Shown: one piece after another, positions 51,734-60,037 of the stretch
How positions within the stretch are numbered: position 1 is the first letter of the stretch
Layout: every line of letters begins with the position of its first letter
From: Streptomyces cellostaticus
GTDB taxonomy: Bacteria; Actinomycetota; Actinomycetes; Streptomycetales; Streptomycetaceae
NCBI RefSeq assembly: GCF_001513965.1
Contig: NZ_KQ948051.1
Span: 1-60,037 of the forward strand
Direction of reading: 5' to 3'
Length of the DNA stretch: 60,037 nucleotides
Made by a program: the position numbers and the translations under genes
The notes under the pieces: model-generated
Told to the model about the DNA's origin: nothing
Seen by the model: only the letters and a program-made list of their open reading frames with translations
The model's database searches: none

Positions 51734-52482
51734 CCGACAAGGCCATCGAGCACATCCGTGAGCTGATCCGCAGCGGCGCGCTGCCTCCGGGTTCGAAGCT
51801 GCCGCCGGAGGCGGACCTCGCCGCCCAGCTGGGTCTGTCCCGCAACCTCGCCCGCGAGGCCGTCAAGGCACTGGCCGTCGCACGCGTGCTGGACGTCCGG
51901 CGAGGCGACGGAACGTACGTGACCAGTCTCGAGCCCAGCCTGCTGTTCGAGGGCCTCGGCGGAGCCGTGGAACTCCTCCAGAGCGACTCGGCCGCACTGC
52001 TGGACCTGATGGAGGTCCGCCGGCTGCTGGAGCCGGCGGCCACCGCGCTGGCCGCCACCCGGATCTCCGACGACCAACTGGCCGAGGTCAAGCGCCATCT
52101 GGACGCCATGCGCGAGGCCCGCGACGACGTCGAGCAGCTCAACGCCCACGACGCGGCCTTCCACCGGGCCGTGATCTCCGCGACGGGCAACGACTCGCTG
52201 CTCACGCTCCTGGAAGGCATCTCGGGCCGTACGCTGCGCGCCCGGATCTGGCGTGGCCTGGTCGACGACCAGGCCGCGGGCCGCACCCTCGCCGAACACG
52301 AGTCGATCTTCACGGCCCTCTCCACCCGCGACGCCTTCCTGAGCCAGGCCGCCGCACTCCTGCACGTCAACAACACGGAGCAGTGGCTGAGGGAACACCT
52401 TCACGCCTCGGAGTCACCCGTCACCGGTTCAGTGGGGCGTCGACGGGGAGCTCCGGCCAAGCCCCGCCGCCGGGAGGGGTGA
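51724..52482 (+). CDS. GntR-family regulator, FadR/FCD subfamily
   Basis: A 252-residue regulator from GTG 51724 with GGAGGAG upstream. The winged helix is at about 1-70 (IEHIRELIRSGALPPGSKLP, DLAAQLGLSRNLAREAVKAL, RGDGTYVTS). The FCD effector domain follows (LMEVRRLLEPAATALAA, DAAFHRAVISATGNDSL, AEHESIFTALSTRD) with metal-binding Asp/His residues. FCD regulators commonly answer to sugar acids or related metabolites. It overlaps the upstream aldo-keto reductase remnant, its likely former partner in L-fucose or sugar acid catabolism. The C-terminal tail is Arg-rich. Confidence 0.92.
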   Translation: MSLTDKAIEHIRELIRSGALPPGSKLPPEADLAAQLGLSRNLAREAVKALAVARVLDVRRGDGTYVTSLEPSLLFEGLGGAVELLQSDSAALLDLMEVRRLLEPAATALAATRISDDQLAEVKRHLDAMREARDDVEQLNAHDAAFHRAVISATGNDSLLTLLEGISGRTLRARIWRGLVDDQAAGRTLAEHESIFTALSTRDAFLSQAAALLHVNNTEQWLREHLHASESPVTGSVGRRRGAPAKPRRREG

Positions 52483-52678
52483 GGAGCTCCCAGGGGCTGC
52501 CTCCCTGCGGACGCCCTGCCAAGCCATGTCGGCGGAGCGTCGGCTCCCTCCGGGATGAGACGGCCGGGGCAGGAGATCGGCAGCAGCCGCATCACGCGCA
52601 TCGCATCAGGAATCGGTCTGCTTCACCGTCGGCCATGCTCCTGGCTGCGGAAGACGGTCCGGTGCCGGGTGCCTGCCG

Positions 52679-53179
52679 CTATCGGTGGTGCGGCGGGTGG
52701 GGTGGCGGGGGCGGGATGGTGTCGATGCCGGGTGCGGGCTCGGGCCACACCAGCAGGACAGGGCACGGGGCGTGGTCGACGATGAAACGGCTGGCATGCC
52801 CGAGACTGCGCGGCCCGAGATGGGTACGGTCACCGTCACGGGCGAGGATGAGCAGGTCGGCGCCCTCGGCCGCGGCGACGACCTCCCGCTCGACGCGGCC
52901 GGTCCGCTCGACACGGGCGCACGGGCGGCCCAGACGCTGCGCGGCCTCGGCCAGGAATGTCTCGGCGGAGGCGGCGGCCAGATGCTCCACCTGCGTGCCG
53001 GGGTCGCGTTCGCCATGGCCGCGGCCGAGCAGACCGGCGAAGGCGCCGTGCGCCGCGCCCGGGACGTCGGCCGGGGTGACGTGGAGCAGCACGATGTCGG
53101 CGTCGTCGGGCGCGTGGGCGCGGGCGGCGTCGATGCCGGCGGGCCAGGTGCCCTCGGTGATCCAGGCGATGACTTTCAT
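52679..53179 (-). CDS. Universal stress protein (UspA) family
   Basis: A 166-residue single-domain protein from ATG 53179. The fold pattern is clear: MKVIAWITEGTWPAGI, ADIVLLHVTP, the ATP-site stretch ADLLILARDGDRTHLGPRSL with G-H-A-S-R, and CPVLLVWPE; a proline/His tail ends the protein. USPs bind ATP and respond to growth arrest or stress. It begins five bases after the transporter gene stop on the same strand, so they form an operon. Confidence 0.88.
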   Translation of the reverse strand: MKVIAWITEGTWPAGIDAARAHAPDDADIVLLHVTPADVPGAAHGAFAGLLGRGHGERDPGTQVEHLAAASAETFLAEAAQRLGRPCARVERTGRVEREVVAAAEGADLLILARDGDRTHLGPRSLGHASRFIVDHAPCPVLLVWPEPAPGIDTIPPPPPHPPHHR

Positions 53180-53184
53180 GACGG

Positions 53185-54444
53185 TCAGCCTCCGATGAGG
53201 GTGAGCGAGGTCCACAGTGCCACCACCGACACTCCCAGGGCGGCAGGCACGGTGAACACACCGAGCCGGGTGAACTGGCCGAGTTCGACGTCACTGTCGT
53301 GTTCGTGCACGATGCGCCGCCACAGCAGCGTGGCCAGGGAGCCGGCGTAGGTGAGGTTCGGGCCGATGTTCACCCCCAGCAGGACGGCCAGGACCGCGCC
53401 CGGCCCGGACGGGGCGGTCAGCGGCAGCAGCACCAGAACGGCGGGCAGGTTGTTGATGACATTGGCCAGCACCGCGGCCAGGGCCGCGATGCCGAACAGG
53501 GCCACCAGTCCCGTACCGCCCGGGATCAGGTGCCCCAGCCCCGCCGCCAGCCCGTTGTCGACGACCGCGCGGACCACCAGTCCCAGGGCCAGGACGAAGG
53601 CGAGGAACGGCACCGCGGCGGCCCGCACAATGGCGGTGGGCGTGCTGCGGCGCTGGGCCAGAGCCCGCACGGCGAGCACGAGGGCGCCGGCGAAGGCCGC
53701 CCACGCGGGGTTGACGTCCACCATGGAGGTGAGGACGAACCCGGCCAGCGTGCAGGCCACTGTGACCAGGGCGAACACCGGCAGTTCGCGTTGCTCGGCG
53801 ATGCGCGGGGCCTGAGCTCCTGCGTCCAGGTCGGTGGCGAAGAACCGGCGGAAGACCACGTACTCGGTGGCGATGGCCACCAGCCAGGGCAAGGCCATCA
53901 GGGCGGCGAAGCGCGTGAAGCTCAGCCCGCTGGCGGCGAACGCGAGCAGATTGGTGAGGTTGGAGACCGGCAGCAGCAGCGACGCGGTGTTCGACAGGTG
54001 GGTGCAGGCGTAGACGTGCGGTTTCGGCCGGGCACCGAGCCGGGCAGCGGTGGCGAACACCACCGGCGTCAGCAGCACGATCGTGGCGTCCAGGCTGAGC
54101 ACCGCGGTGATCACCGACGCGGCTGCGAACACCTGCACCAGCAGGCGGCGCGGGCGCCCCGCCGCGCTACGGGCCATCCACGCCCCGCACGCGTGGAACA
54201 GTCCCTCGTCGTCACACAGTTGGGCAAGGACCAGGACGGCCGCAAGGAACCCGATCACCGGCCCGAGCCGCTCCGCCTCCTCACGGGCGTGCCCCAGCGA
54301 GAGCGCCCCGGTGGCGATCACCACGCCCGCAGCCGGGACGGCGACAACCGCCTCCGGCCACCCGAACGGGCGAACGACGGCACACGCCAGCACCGCCAGC
54401 AGCAGAACGACGGAGACAGCCTCCGCCACAGATGAGTTCACCAC
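53185..54444 (-). CDS. ArsB/NhaD-superfamily (SLC13-like) membrane transporter
   Basis: A 419-residue protein with 10-12 membrane segments. Family features are LSLDATIVLLTPVV and its repeat equivalent VINNLPAVLVLLPL, the two re-entrant regions of the ion transporter superfamily, plus HLSNTASLLLPVSNLTNLLA and GVNIGPNLTYAGSLATLLW. Members move arsenite, Na+/H+, citrate or other anions; the cargo here is unknown, and no ars genes are nearby. GTG 54444 or the adjacent GTG 54441 may start it. It is co-transcribed with the stress protein. Confidence 0.88.
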   Translation of the reverse strand: MVNSSVAEAVSVVLLLAVLACAVVRPFGWPEAVVAVPAAGVVIATGALSLGHAREEAERLGPVIGFLAAVLVLAQLCDDEGLFHACGAWMARSAAGRPRRLLVQVFAAASVITAVLSLDATIVLLTPVVFATAARLGARPKPHVYACTHLSNTASLLLPVSNLTNLLAFAASGLSFTRFAALMALPWLVAIATEYVVFRRFFATDLDAGAQAPRIAEQRELPVFALVTVACTLAGFVLTSMVDVNPAWAAFAGALVLAVRALAQRRSTPTAIVRAAAVPFLAFVLALGLVVRAVVDNGLAAGLGHLIPGGTGLVALFGIAALAAVLANVINNLPAVLVLLPLTAPSGPGAVLAVLLGVNIGPNLTYAGSLATLLWRRIVHEHDSDVELGQFTRLGVFTVPAALGVSVVALWTSLTLIGG

Positions 54445-54882
54445 TTGATCTTCCCCCGCCCGCTACCTGCCCGCGCGACCTGGCAAGGGCGGGGCCGCCT
54501 GCCGGGCAGCGAACGGACCGGAGCGCAGTTCGCATCACTGCTGTCGAGCGCCATGGAGCGGTGCGTGACGCGGCAGATGGTGCCGGCAGGGTGTCTCGTG
54601 CCTGAAGGGCGCTGAGGATGGCGTCGTGTTCCCGGCGCCGGGAGGGCGAACGCGACGAGGATGCCGGCGGCGGCCAGGACAGTCCGCCTCCGCGGCGCTG
54701 GACCTCGCCGGTCATGGCGGCGACGGTGTCGGCGCGGGGCAGCGGACGTCCCTGCGGACGGCGGCGTGACCGGACGAGTTCCCGGAGCAGCTGAGCATGA
54801 GCCGTACCCCTGCCTGAGAGGCATCGGGGAAGAACCCTTCTACTGTGTGCGCAGCGAGCAACGCCCGGTCACAAGGAACGCC
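54445..54882. other. Intergenic stretch, possible GntR fragment
   Basis: About 440 bases between divergent genes. On the minus strand, 54593-54634 reads REHDAILSALQARD, which resembles the FCD domain of GntR regulators, but the rest is absent. No other structure was seen. Confidence 0.3.
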
Positions 54883-55944
54883 ATGTCCGACAGCCCCGCC
54901 CCGGCGCAGTCGCCGGGAACCAGCCGCAGCACCTCGGCGACCATCCCGCCGAACATTCTGCGCTGTCTCACCCCGGTCACCGACGGGTACGGAGTCGACC
55001 TCCGGCCCGAGCTGAGACGGGTCGGGCTGGACGAGACGATGATGCGCTCGGGGGCGCTGCGGGTCTCCTACCGTCAGGGCAGTGCCGTTATCCGGCGGGC
55101 GCTGGAGCTCACCGGTGACGCTCACCTGGGCCTGCGGGTGGGTGCCGTGCAGCACCTGACCTCCTGGGGCCTCCTGGGGTTCGCCCAGATGGCCGCGGAG
55201 ACGCTGCGGGAGGCCATCGAGACGGGCGTGCGCTTCCAGAACCTGTCCGGGGCGATGGTGGTCTGGTCGGCGGGGCAGGAGGAAGCCGGCTACGTGCTGC
55301 GGGCCGCGCTGCCCGATCCCGCCCTCGATCCGGCGGTCGCGGTCTTCCTGGCCGAGGAGGCGTTCGCCAGCGTCGTCGCCCTCACACGGCTGAGTTCCGG
55401 TGAGGAGTTCGCCCCGCAGAGCGTCGAGTTCGCCTTCCCCGCCCCACGCGACAGCGAGCCGTTCACCGAGCTGTTCCGCTGCCCGGTACGGTTCGACGCC
55501 GTGGGGAACAGCTTGGTGTTCCCCACGGCATGGGCCGGGCGGCCGATGCCGGGCCGCGACCAGGTCACCTACACCGCCGTCGTGGAGCTTCTCGGGGAGC
55601 AGGCGGCGTCGAGGCGCGATCAGCAGGATCTGCTGGAGGTGCTGGAGATCTCGATCGCACAGAGCCTGCCCGACGTGCCGTCCTTCGTCGAGCAGGCCCG
55701 ACGGCACGCCTCCAGCGAGCGCACGCTGCGCCGTCGCCTGGCCGAGTGCGGCACGACGTACGAGGCGGTCGTCGACGGGGTGCGCCGCGAGCGGGTCGAG
55801 CAGCTGCTGCGCCGCCCCGGGCTGACCCTGCGTGACATCGCCCGGCAGGCGGGCTTCTCCGACGTGCGAGCGCTGCGGCGGGCGGTGCACCGCTGGCACG
55901 GGGTGACCCCCGCCCGGCTGCGCGGGGAGACCGCGGAACGGTAA
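54883..55944 (+). CDS. AraC-family regulator with Arabinose-bd (OruR/ArgR-type) sensing domain
   Basis: A 353-residue protein from ATG 54883 with AAGGA upstream. The N-terminal domain (about 20-220) has the layout of the OruR group: GDAHLGLRVGAVQHLTSWGL LGFAQMAAETLREAI and FAFPAPRDSEPFTELFRCPV. The C-terminal helix-turn-helix pair (about 255-345) includes SERTLRRRLAECGTTYEAVV and LTLRDIARQAGFSDVRALRR. Proteins of this group often respond to amino acids or their derivatives. Target genes are not evident; it is divergent from the transporter across a 440-base gap. Confidence 0.9.
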   Translation: MSDSPAPAQSPGTSRSTSATIPPNILRCLTPVTDGYGVDLRPELRRVGLDETMMRSGALRVSYRQGSAVIRRALELTGDAHLGLRVGAVQHLTSWGLLGFAQMAAETLREAIETGVRFQNLSGAMVVWSAGQEEAGYVLRAALPDPALDPAVAVFLAEEAFASVVALTRLSSGEEFAPQSVEFAFPAPRDSEPFTELFRCPVRFDAVGNSLVFPTAWAGRPMPGRDQVTYTAVVELLGEQAASRRDQQDLLEVLEISIAQSLPDVPSFVEQARRHASSERTLRRRLAECGTTYEAVVDGVRRERVEQLLRRPGLTLRDIARQAGFSDVRALRRAVHRWHGVTPARLRGETAER

Positions 55945-56110
55945 GGGGGTGCCCACGCGCCAGAAACCGTCTTTGAACCTCCCGCAAGACCGCGGCGCCC
56001 GCGAAACCGCCGGCCGTATCTGCCACCACCGGTGGTTCGTACTGCCGCACCGCCGCACCTACCCCCGACCAGGACGACCCAACGGGCCACTCCCGCAAGC
56101 GGGCCGATCC

Positions 56111-56185
56111 CCAGCCGGTGTCGACGATGTAGCGCAGGGCGTCGACGATCTCGCGTCGGGTCGGCGGACCGGTGGGCCGCGGCCG
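56111..56185 (-). pseudogene. N-terminal remnant of an IS5-type transposase
   Basis: The minus strand reads PTGPPTRREIVDALRYIVDT followed by GW, which matches the start of IS5-family transposases (PPTRREIVDAxRYLVDxGC). The sequence after this does not continue the family. It is the second IS trace in the window, this time the opposite end of the protein from the one at 2917. Confidence 0.55.
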
Positions 56186-56196
56186 CGCCGGTCACG

Positions 56197-57654
56197 TCAC
56201 CGGTTCGTCAGACCTTCGTGGTCGAGCGGAAGGGACACCGTGAACACCGTCGACCCCGGCTCACTGGCCAGCGTGAGGGTGCCGCCGTGGGCGCAGACCA
56301 GGGAACTCGCCACGGCGAGGCCGAGGCCGCTGCCACCGCGGTCGCGGCTACGGGTTCTGTCGACACGGTAGAAGCGGTCGAAGATCCGTTCCTGGTCGGC
56401 GGGCGGGATGCCGGGGCCGGCGTCCGCGACCCGCACCACGGCCCTGTCCTCCTCCTGCGCGACCTCCATCCGCACCTGCGTACCGGCCGGAGTGTGCACG
56501 GCCGCGTTGGTGAGCAGGTTGTCCAGGACCTGCCGGATGCGGTGCGGGTCCACGCGCAGCTCCAGCGGGGCCGGAGGGGACGGCACCGTCAGCGGACGGT
56601 CCGGATGGCTCGCCCGGAAGGCCGCGGCCGCCTCCTCGACCAGCCCGGCCAGATCCGTGTCCTGCAGCCGCAGCGGGGCGTCCGCCTCCGCGGAGTCCAG
56701 GCGGGCGAGCAGCAGCAGGTCGTCCAGGAGCACGCCCATCCTGGCCGCCTCGGCGCGCAGCCGGGCCAGGTGCCTGTCGCGCTCCTCGGGGGCGTTGGCG
56801 GCGGCGTACTGGAAGAGGTCCGCGTAGCCCCGTACGGACATCAGCGGGGTACGGAGTTCGTGCGAGGCGTCCGCGACGAAGCGGCGCAGCCGCTGCTCGG
56901 CCTCGGCGCGCACGGCGAGGGAGTCGTCGATGTGCTCCAGCATCGTGTTGAACGCGGTGCGCAGCTCCTCGACCTCCGGGCCGCCGCCCCGCTTGTCGGC
57001 GCGCAGCGGCAGCCGCGCCGCCGACTCCGTCAGGTCGTGCGAGGTGATGCCGTGGGCGGTGTGCGCCATGTCGCTGAGCGGGTTCAGACCCCGGCGCAGC
57101 ATCCGCCGGCCGAACACCACCAGTGCCAGCAGCGCGAGCCCGAAGGCGATGACCTGGACCGTGATCAGCCGCCGTACCGTGTCGTCGATGTCGGCCATCG
57201 GCGCGCCGCTGATCAGGACCACACCGGGCTTGACCTCGCAGGCGCGCAGCCGGTAGTCGCCGTCGCCCGTGAGGTCCGCGGTGCGCACGATCTCGCTGTC
57301 CGCGGCGGCCTGGGCCCTGGCCAGGGAGGTGAGGGGGGCGATGTCCTGGGGAAGGTCGCCGGTCTCCTCCGGCTTGCGGAGCACGGCGTTGCCGCCCGAC
57401 ACGTCGTACACGGCGTAGTACCAGCCCCAGTACTTCTTGCCCTGGAGAGTGCCGGTCTCCGCGACGTTCTTGGACTGGGCGACCTGGGCGAGCCCCAGTT
57501 GGTCGTCGAGCTGGTTCGACAGATAGTCCCGCATGTAGGTCGTCAGGGCCGTGCCGACGACGGCGAACACCACCAGCGCCAGCACCCCGAGCCCCAGCGC
57601 CAGCCGGGTGCCGAGCCGCAGTCTGCGGTAGCCCCGCGGCAGCCGCCCGATCAC
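56197..57654 (-). CDS. Sensor histidine kinase
   Basis: A 485-residue membrane kinase from GTG 57654, which overlaps the stop of the response regulator as GTGA. Order: membrane segment (about 18-40), extracytoplasmic sensor (about 41-155), second membrane segment (160-180), HAMP (about 182-250), dimerisation domain with the phospho-His in FVADASHELRTPLMSVRGYA, and catalytic domain with N box (QVLDNLLTNAAVH), DAGPGIP, FDRFYR and GGSGLGLAV. The signal is unknown. It forms a two-gene operon with the regulator. Confidence 0.95.
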   Translation of the reverse strand: MIGRLPRGYRRLRLGTRLALGLGVLALVVFAVVGTALTTYMRDYLSNQLDDQLGLAQVAQSKNVAETGTLQGKKYWGWYYAVYDVSGGNAVLRKPEETGDLPQDIAPLTSLARAQAAADSEIVRTADLTGDGDYRLRACEVKPGVVLISGAPMADIDDTVRRLITVQVIAFGLALLALVVFGRRMLRRGLNPLSDMAHTAHGITSHDLTESAARLPLRADKRGGGPEVEELRTAFNTMLEHIDDSLAVRAEAEQRLRRFVADASHELRTPLMSVRGYADLFQYAAANAPEERDRHLARLRAEAARMGVLLDDLLLLARLDSAEADAPLRLQDTDLAGLVEEAAAAFRASHPDRPLTVPSPPAPLELRVDPHRIRQVLDNLLTNAAVHTPAGTQVRMEVAQEEDRAVVRVADAGPGIPPADQERIFDRFYRVDRTRSRDRGGSGLGLAVASSLVCAHGGTLTLASEPGSTVFTVSLPLDHEGLTNR

Positions 57655-58340
57655 TCGGCGGCCTGCCGGATGACGTACCCGAAGCCCCGTATCGTCCGGA
57701 TCAGCGGCTCGCCCGTGTCGTCGAGCTTGCGGCGCAGGCGGCTGACGACCAGCTCGACGACGTTCGAGCGGCCCCCGAAGCCGTACTCCCACACATGGTC
57801 GAGGATCTGCGCTTTGGTCATCACGGTCGGCGACTTGCGCATCAGGAAGCGCAGCACCTCGTACTCGGTGGGGGTGAGGGTGAGCAGCTTGTCGCCGCGG
57901 CGTACCTCGCGGGTGTCCTCGTCCATCGTCAGGTCCGCCACCCTCAGCACCGAGCGCTGGAAGCCGGGGCCGGAGCTGCGCCGCAGCACGGTCCGCAGCC
58001 GGGCCATCAGCTCCTCCACCGCGAACGGCTTGACCAGGTAGTCGTCACCGCCCCGGGTCAGCCCCGCCACCCGGTCGGCGACGCCGTCGCGCGCGGTGAG
58101 GAACACCACAGGCACCATCGTGCCGGTTCCGCGCAGCCGGTCCAGGACGCCGAAGCCGTCCACGTCGGGCAGCATCAGATCGAGCACCACGATGTCCGGG
58201 TGGAACTCGCCGGCCAGCCGCAGTGCCTCCTCACCGGAGTTCGCGGTGACCGCGTCCCAGCCCTCGTAACGGGCCACGGTCGCGACGAGATCGGCGATGG
58301 GCGGGTCGTCGTCCACGACCAGGAGGCGTACTTTTTCCAC
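57651..58340 (-). CDS. OmpR/PhoB-type response regulator
   Basis: A 229-residue protein with a receiver domain (acidic VDDDPPIADL, phospho-Asp in DIVVLDLMLPDVDGFG, Lys in YLVKPFAVEELMARL) and a winged-helix DNA-binding domain (LTLTPTEYEVLRFLMRKSPT, SNVVELVVSRLRRKLDD, RTIRGFGYVIR). GTG 58340 fits the usual start of this family; GTG 58358 would add six residues. It is divergent from the ferric-reductase-like gene at 58494, across 153 bases, a probable target. Confidence 0.95.
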   Translation of the reverse strand: MEKVRLLVVDDDPPIADLVATVARYEGWDAVTANSGEEALRLAGEFHPDIVVLDLMLPDVDGFGVLDRLRGTGTMVPVVFLTARDGVADRVAGLTRGGDDYLVKPFAVEELMARLRTVLRRSSGPGFQRSVLRVADLTMDEDTREVRRGDKLLTLTPTEYEVLRFLMRKSPTVMTKAQILDHVWEYGFGGRSNVVELVVSRLRRKLDDTGEPLIRTIRGFGYVIRQAAE

Positions 58341-58493
58341 CCGCTCATACTGCGGCACGCGGCCGGTGAAGCCGTATCGCAGGGATCACAGCAGGCACAT
58401 CGATAAGTAGTTGCAAGTTGTACGACAGGTTATCGACAGCTCCCGCCCGCCAAGCTCGGTCTCCCCAGGATCCGATGAAGGAGCTGCCGTCCC

Positions 58494-59831
58494 GTGACGA
58501 CCGTCCAATCTCCGCCTGCGCCCCCCACGGCGATACGCCCCAGAGTGGTGGCCCGTACGAGCCTGTACGCCGTGCTCGCCGCGAACGCCGCCGTGGTCGC
58601 CTACTTCTTCGCCCAGGCGGGCTTCGCCTCCAACGCGCTGATCGTCATCGGCCGCCTCTTCGGCCTCTACGGCGCGCTCGTCATGGCCTTCCAACTGGTG
58701 CTGGTCGCCCGGCTGCCGTGGCTCGACCGCCGCATCGGCATGGACCGGCTGACCTCCTGGCACCGCCGGACCGGCTTCACGCTCCTGTGGACGCTGCTCG
58801 CGCACTCCGTCTTCATCATCTTCGGCTACGCCGAGGGCGCGAGTGTCGGCCCGATCACCGAGCTCGTGGACCTCGCCGAGACGACGGAGGGCGTGCTCCG
58901 CGCGATCGTCGCGTTCGGCATCATCCTCGTGGTCGGCGCCGTCTCGGCCCGCTACGCCCGCCGCCGCCTCGCCTACGAGACCTGGCACTTCATCCACCTG
59001 TACACGTACGTCGCCGTGGTGCTCGCGTTCACGCACCAGGTCGCCGTCGATACGACGTTCACCTCGTCGTCCGCAGCGACGGCGTACTGGTACGGCGTGT
59101 GGGGCGTGGCCCTCGGCGCGCTCGTCCTGGGCCGCCTCGCGCTGCCGCTGTGGCGCAACACGCGCCACCAGTTCCGTGTCTCGGCGGTCGTCCCCGAGTC
59201 CGACAACGTGGTCTCGGTCTACGTCACCGGCAAGGACCTGGACCGGCTGCCCGCGCAGGCCGGCCAGTGCTTCCTGTGGCGGTTCCTGACCCGCGACCGC
59301 TGGTGGCAGGCCAACCCGTTCTCCCTCTCCGCCGCCCCCGACGGCCACACCCTGCGCCTCACCGCCAAGGCGGCCGGCGACGGCAGCGCCGCCCTGCGGC
59401 ACATGAAGGTCGGCACGCGCGTCTTCGCCGAGGGGCCCTACGGCGCCTTCACCACGCTGCACCGTGTGAGGTCCGAGTCCCTGCTCATCGCGGGCGGCGT
59501 CGGCGTCACCCCGATCCGGGCCATCCTGGAGGACATCGAGGGCCACGCGGTCGTCCTCTACCGGGTCTCCTCGGACCGGGACGCCGTCCTCTACGACGAA
59601 CTGCGTGACATCGCCCTCGCCAAGGGCGCCGAACTGCACCTGGTCACCGGCTCGCCCGTCCCCGACAGGCTGGCGCCGAGCGAGCTGGCGCGGCTGGTGC
59701 CGGACATCGCCGACCGGGACGTCTTCCTGTGCGGGCCGCCGCCGATGATGAACGCGGTGCTGCGCAGCCTGGGCGAACTGAACGTGCCCAAGCAGCAGAT
59801 CCACTTCGAGCGTTTCAGCCTGGCGGGATGA
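58494..59831 (+). CDS. Ferric-reductase-like flavocytochrome with NAD(P)H-binding domain
   Basis: A 445-residue protein from GTG 58494 with GGAG upstream. Six membrane segments at about 20-220 carry histidines likely to bind heme (SWHRRTGFTLLW, LAHSVF, WHFIHLYTYVAV, FTHQV), as in ferric reductase and NOX-type proteins. The cytosolic part has an FAD-binding barrel (WWQANPFSLSAAP) and a nucleotide-binding domain (IAGGVGVTPIRAIL, VFLCGPPPMM). It would move electrons from NAD(P)H across the membrane. The next gene encodes an FMN-binding protein, the expected outer partner. Confidence 0.93.
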   Translation: MTTVQSPPAPPTAIRPRVVARTSLYAVLAANAAVVAYFFAQAGFASNALIVIGRLFGLYGALVMAFQLVLVARLPWLDRRIGMDRLTSWHRRTGFTLLWTLLAHSVFIIFGYAEGASVGPITELVDLAETTEGVLRAIVAFGIILVVGAVSARYARRRLAYETWHFIHLYTYVAVVLAFTHQVAVDTTFTSSSAATAYWYGVWGVALGALVLGRLALPLWRNTRHQFRVSAVVPESDNVVSVYVTGKDLDRLPAQAGQCFLWRFLTRDRWWQANPFSLSAAPDGHTLRLTAKAAGDGSAALRHMKVGTRVFAEGPYGAFTTLHRVRSESLLIAGGVGVTPIRAILEDIEGHAVVLYRVSSDRDAVLYDELRDIALAKGAELHLVTGSPVPDRLAPSELARLVPDIADRDVFLCGPPPMMNAVLRSLGELNVPKQQIHFERFSLAG

Positions 59832-59839
59832 GAGACATC

Positions 59840-60037
59840 ATGAAGCGAGCCATACCTGTCGTCGTCCTGAGCATCGCGGGCCTTGTCCCCGTCTGGCGCT
59901 ACACGCCGTCGACTCCCGTAACGACGCCCTCCGCCTCCTCGTCCTCGGGCTCCTCCTCCGGCACCGGCGTCAAGGGCCCGACGGTGAACACCTCCAAGGG
60001 CCCCGTGCAGGTCCAGGTCACCTTCGACGGCGACAGG
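59840..60037 (+). CDS. Exported FMN-binding-domain protein, incomplete at the window end
   Basis: ATG 59840, eight bases after the previous stop, opens 66 codons before the window ends. A signal or anchor (RAIPVVVLSIAGLVP) is followed by a Ser/Gly-rich linker and the beginning of an FMN-binding domain (TVNTSKGPVQVQVTFDGD). In actinomycetes such proteins follow ferric-reductase-like membrane proteins and probably carry covalently bound FMN, receiving electrons from the flavocytochrome. Confidence 0.8.
   Translation, partial: MKRAIPVVVLSIAGLVPVWRYTPSTPVTTPSASSSSGSSSGTGVKGPTVNTSKGPVQVQVTFDGDR

Noticed and set aside
52483..52678. Possible small gene between GntR and the stress protein
   Set aside because: No open frame with coding character; likely an untranslated region between convergent genes.
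56032..58041. Plus frame of about 670 codons opposite the histidine kinase and regulator
   Set aside because: Shadow of a two-component operon.

Overview
The window reads as chromosomal DNA of a high-GC actinomycete, almost certainly Streptomyces or a close relative. The supporting signs are very high GC with G/C third positions, many GTG and some TTG starts, Tat signals on secreted enzymes, a CUT1 sugar ABC importer without its own ATPase, several LacI-type repressors and a ricin-lectin secreted hydrolase. I saw no rRNA, tRNA, CRISPR array, origin or antibiotic cluster.

Layout. 0-3.2 kb: a copper-chaperone-like HMA protein, an ECF sigma factor, a His/Met-rich membrane protein and a transposase remnant. 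3.2-6.0 kb: a DsbA-like protein with a CPHS active site, then a PhyH-type dioxygenase translationally coupled to a small protein and divergent from an AraC regulator. 6.1-8.7 kb: a broken glycosidase, then a CE1-like feruloyl esterase and a GH54 arabinofuranosidase. 8.8-29.3 kb: the core polysaccharide locus. A minus-strand operon GH3-GH1-GH31 (joined by ATGA overlaps) diverges from a plus-strand run GH42-GH36-GH43-GH5(X2-CBM46)-GH29; a second GH42, split by a frameshift, diverges from a CE7 esterase. alpha-Xylosidase, beta-galactosidase, alpha-fucosidase, beta-glucosidase, arabinosidase, acetyl esterase and an endoglucanase of the X2-CBM46 type together fit breakdown of xyloglucan or a related branched hemicellulose. 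Near-identical palindromes around GTCGAAGCGC(A/T)TCGAC lie in both divergent regions of this locus, suggesting one LacI-type repressor.

29.4-39.3 kb: a minus-strand unit running from a CUT1 importer (binding protein, two permeases) through a GH63-like glycosidase to a secreted clan-A hydrolase with a ricin domain, next to a LacI gene that carries CGAACCGGTTCG palindromes; then a second LacI regulator divergent from a Tat-exported amidohydrolase (39.4-41.3 kb).

41.7-49.2 kb: a fructose/fructan unit with a LacI regulator, a CUT2 importer (ATPase, permease, binding protein) and a PfkB kinase. Paired TGTCATCG(T/A)TGACA boxes occur on both sides of the kinase. Next to it are degraded pieces of a GH32 levanase, a GH68 levansucrase and a further LacI gene, so the sugar-uptake half is intact while the polymer-handling half has decayed.

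49.4-54.4 kb: an expansin-like protein, several fused remnants (ABC exporter, KDG-kinase/aldo-keto reductase chimera), a GntR regulator, a universal stress protein and an ArsB/NhaD-type transporter. 54.9-60 kb: an AraC/OruR-type regulator, a two-component system, a ferric-reductase-like flavocytochrome and the start of an FMN-binding protein.

A recurring theme is deletion scars: at least ten places hold fragments of recognisable genes, several of them joined directly to fragments of other genes.
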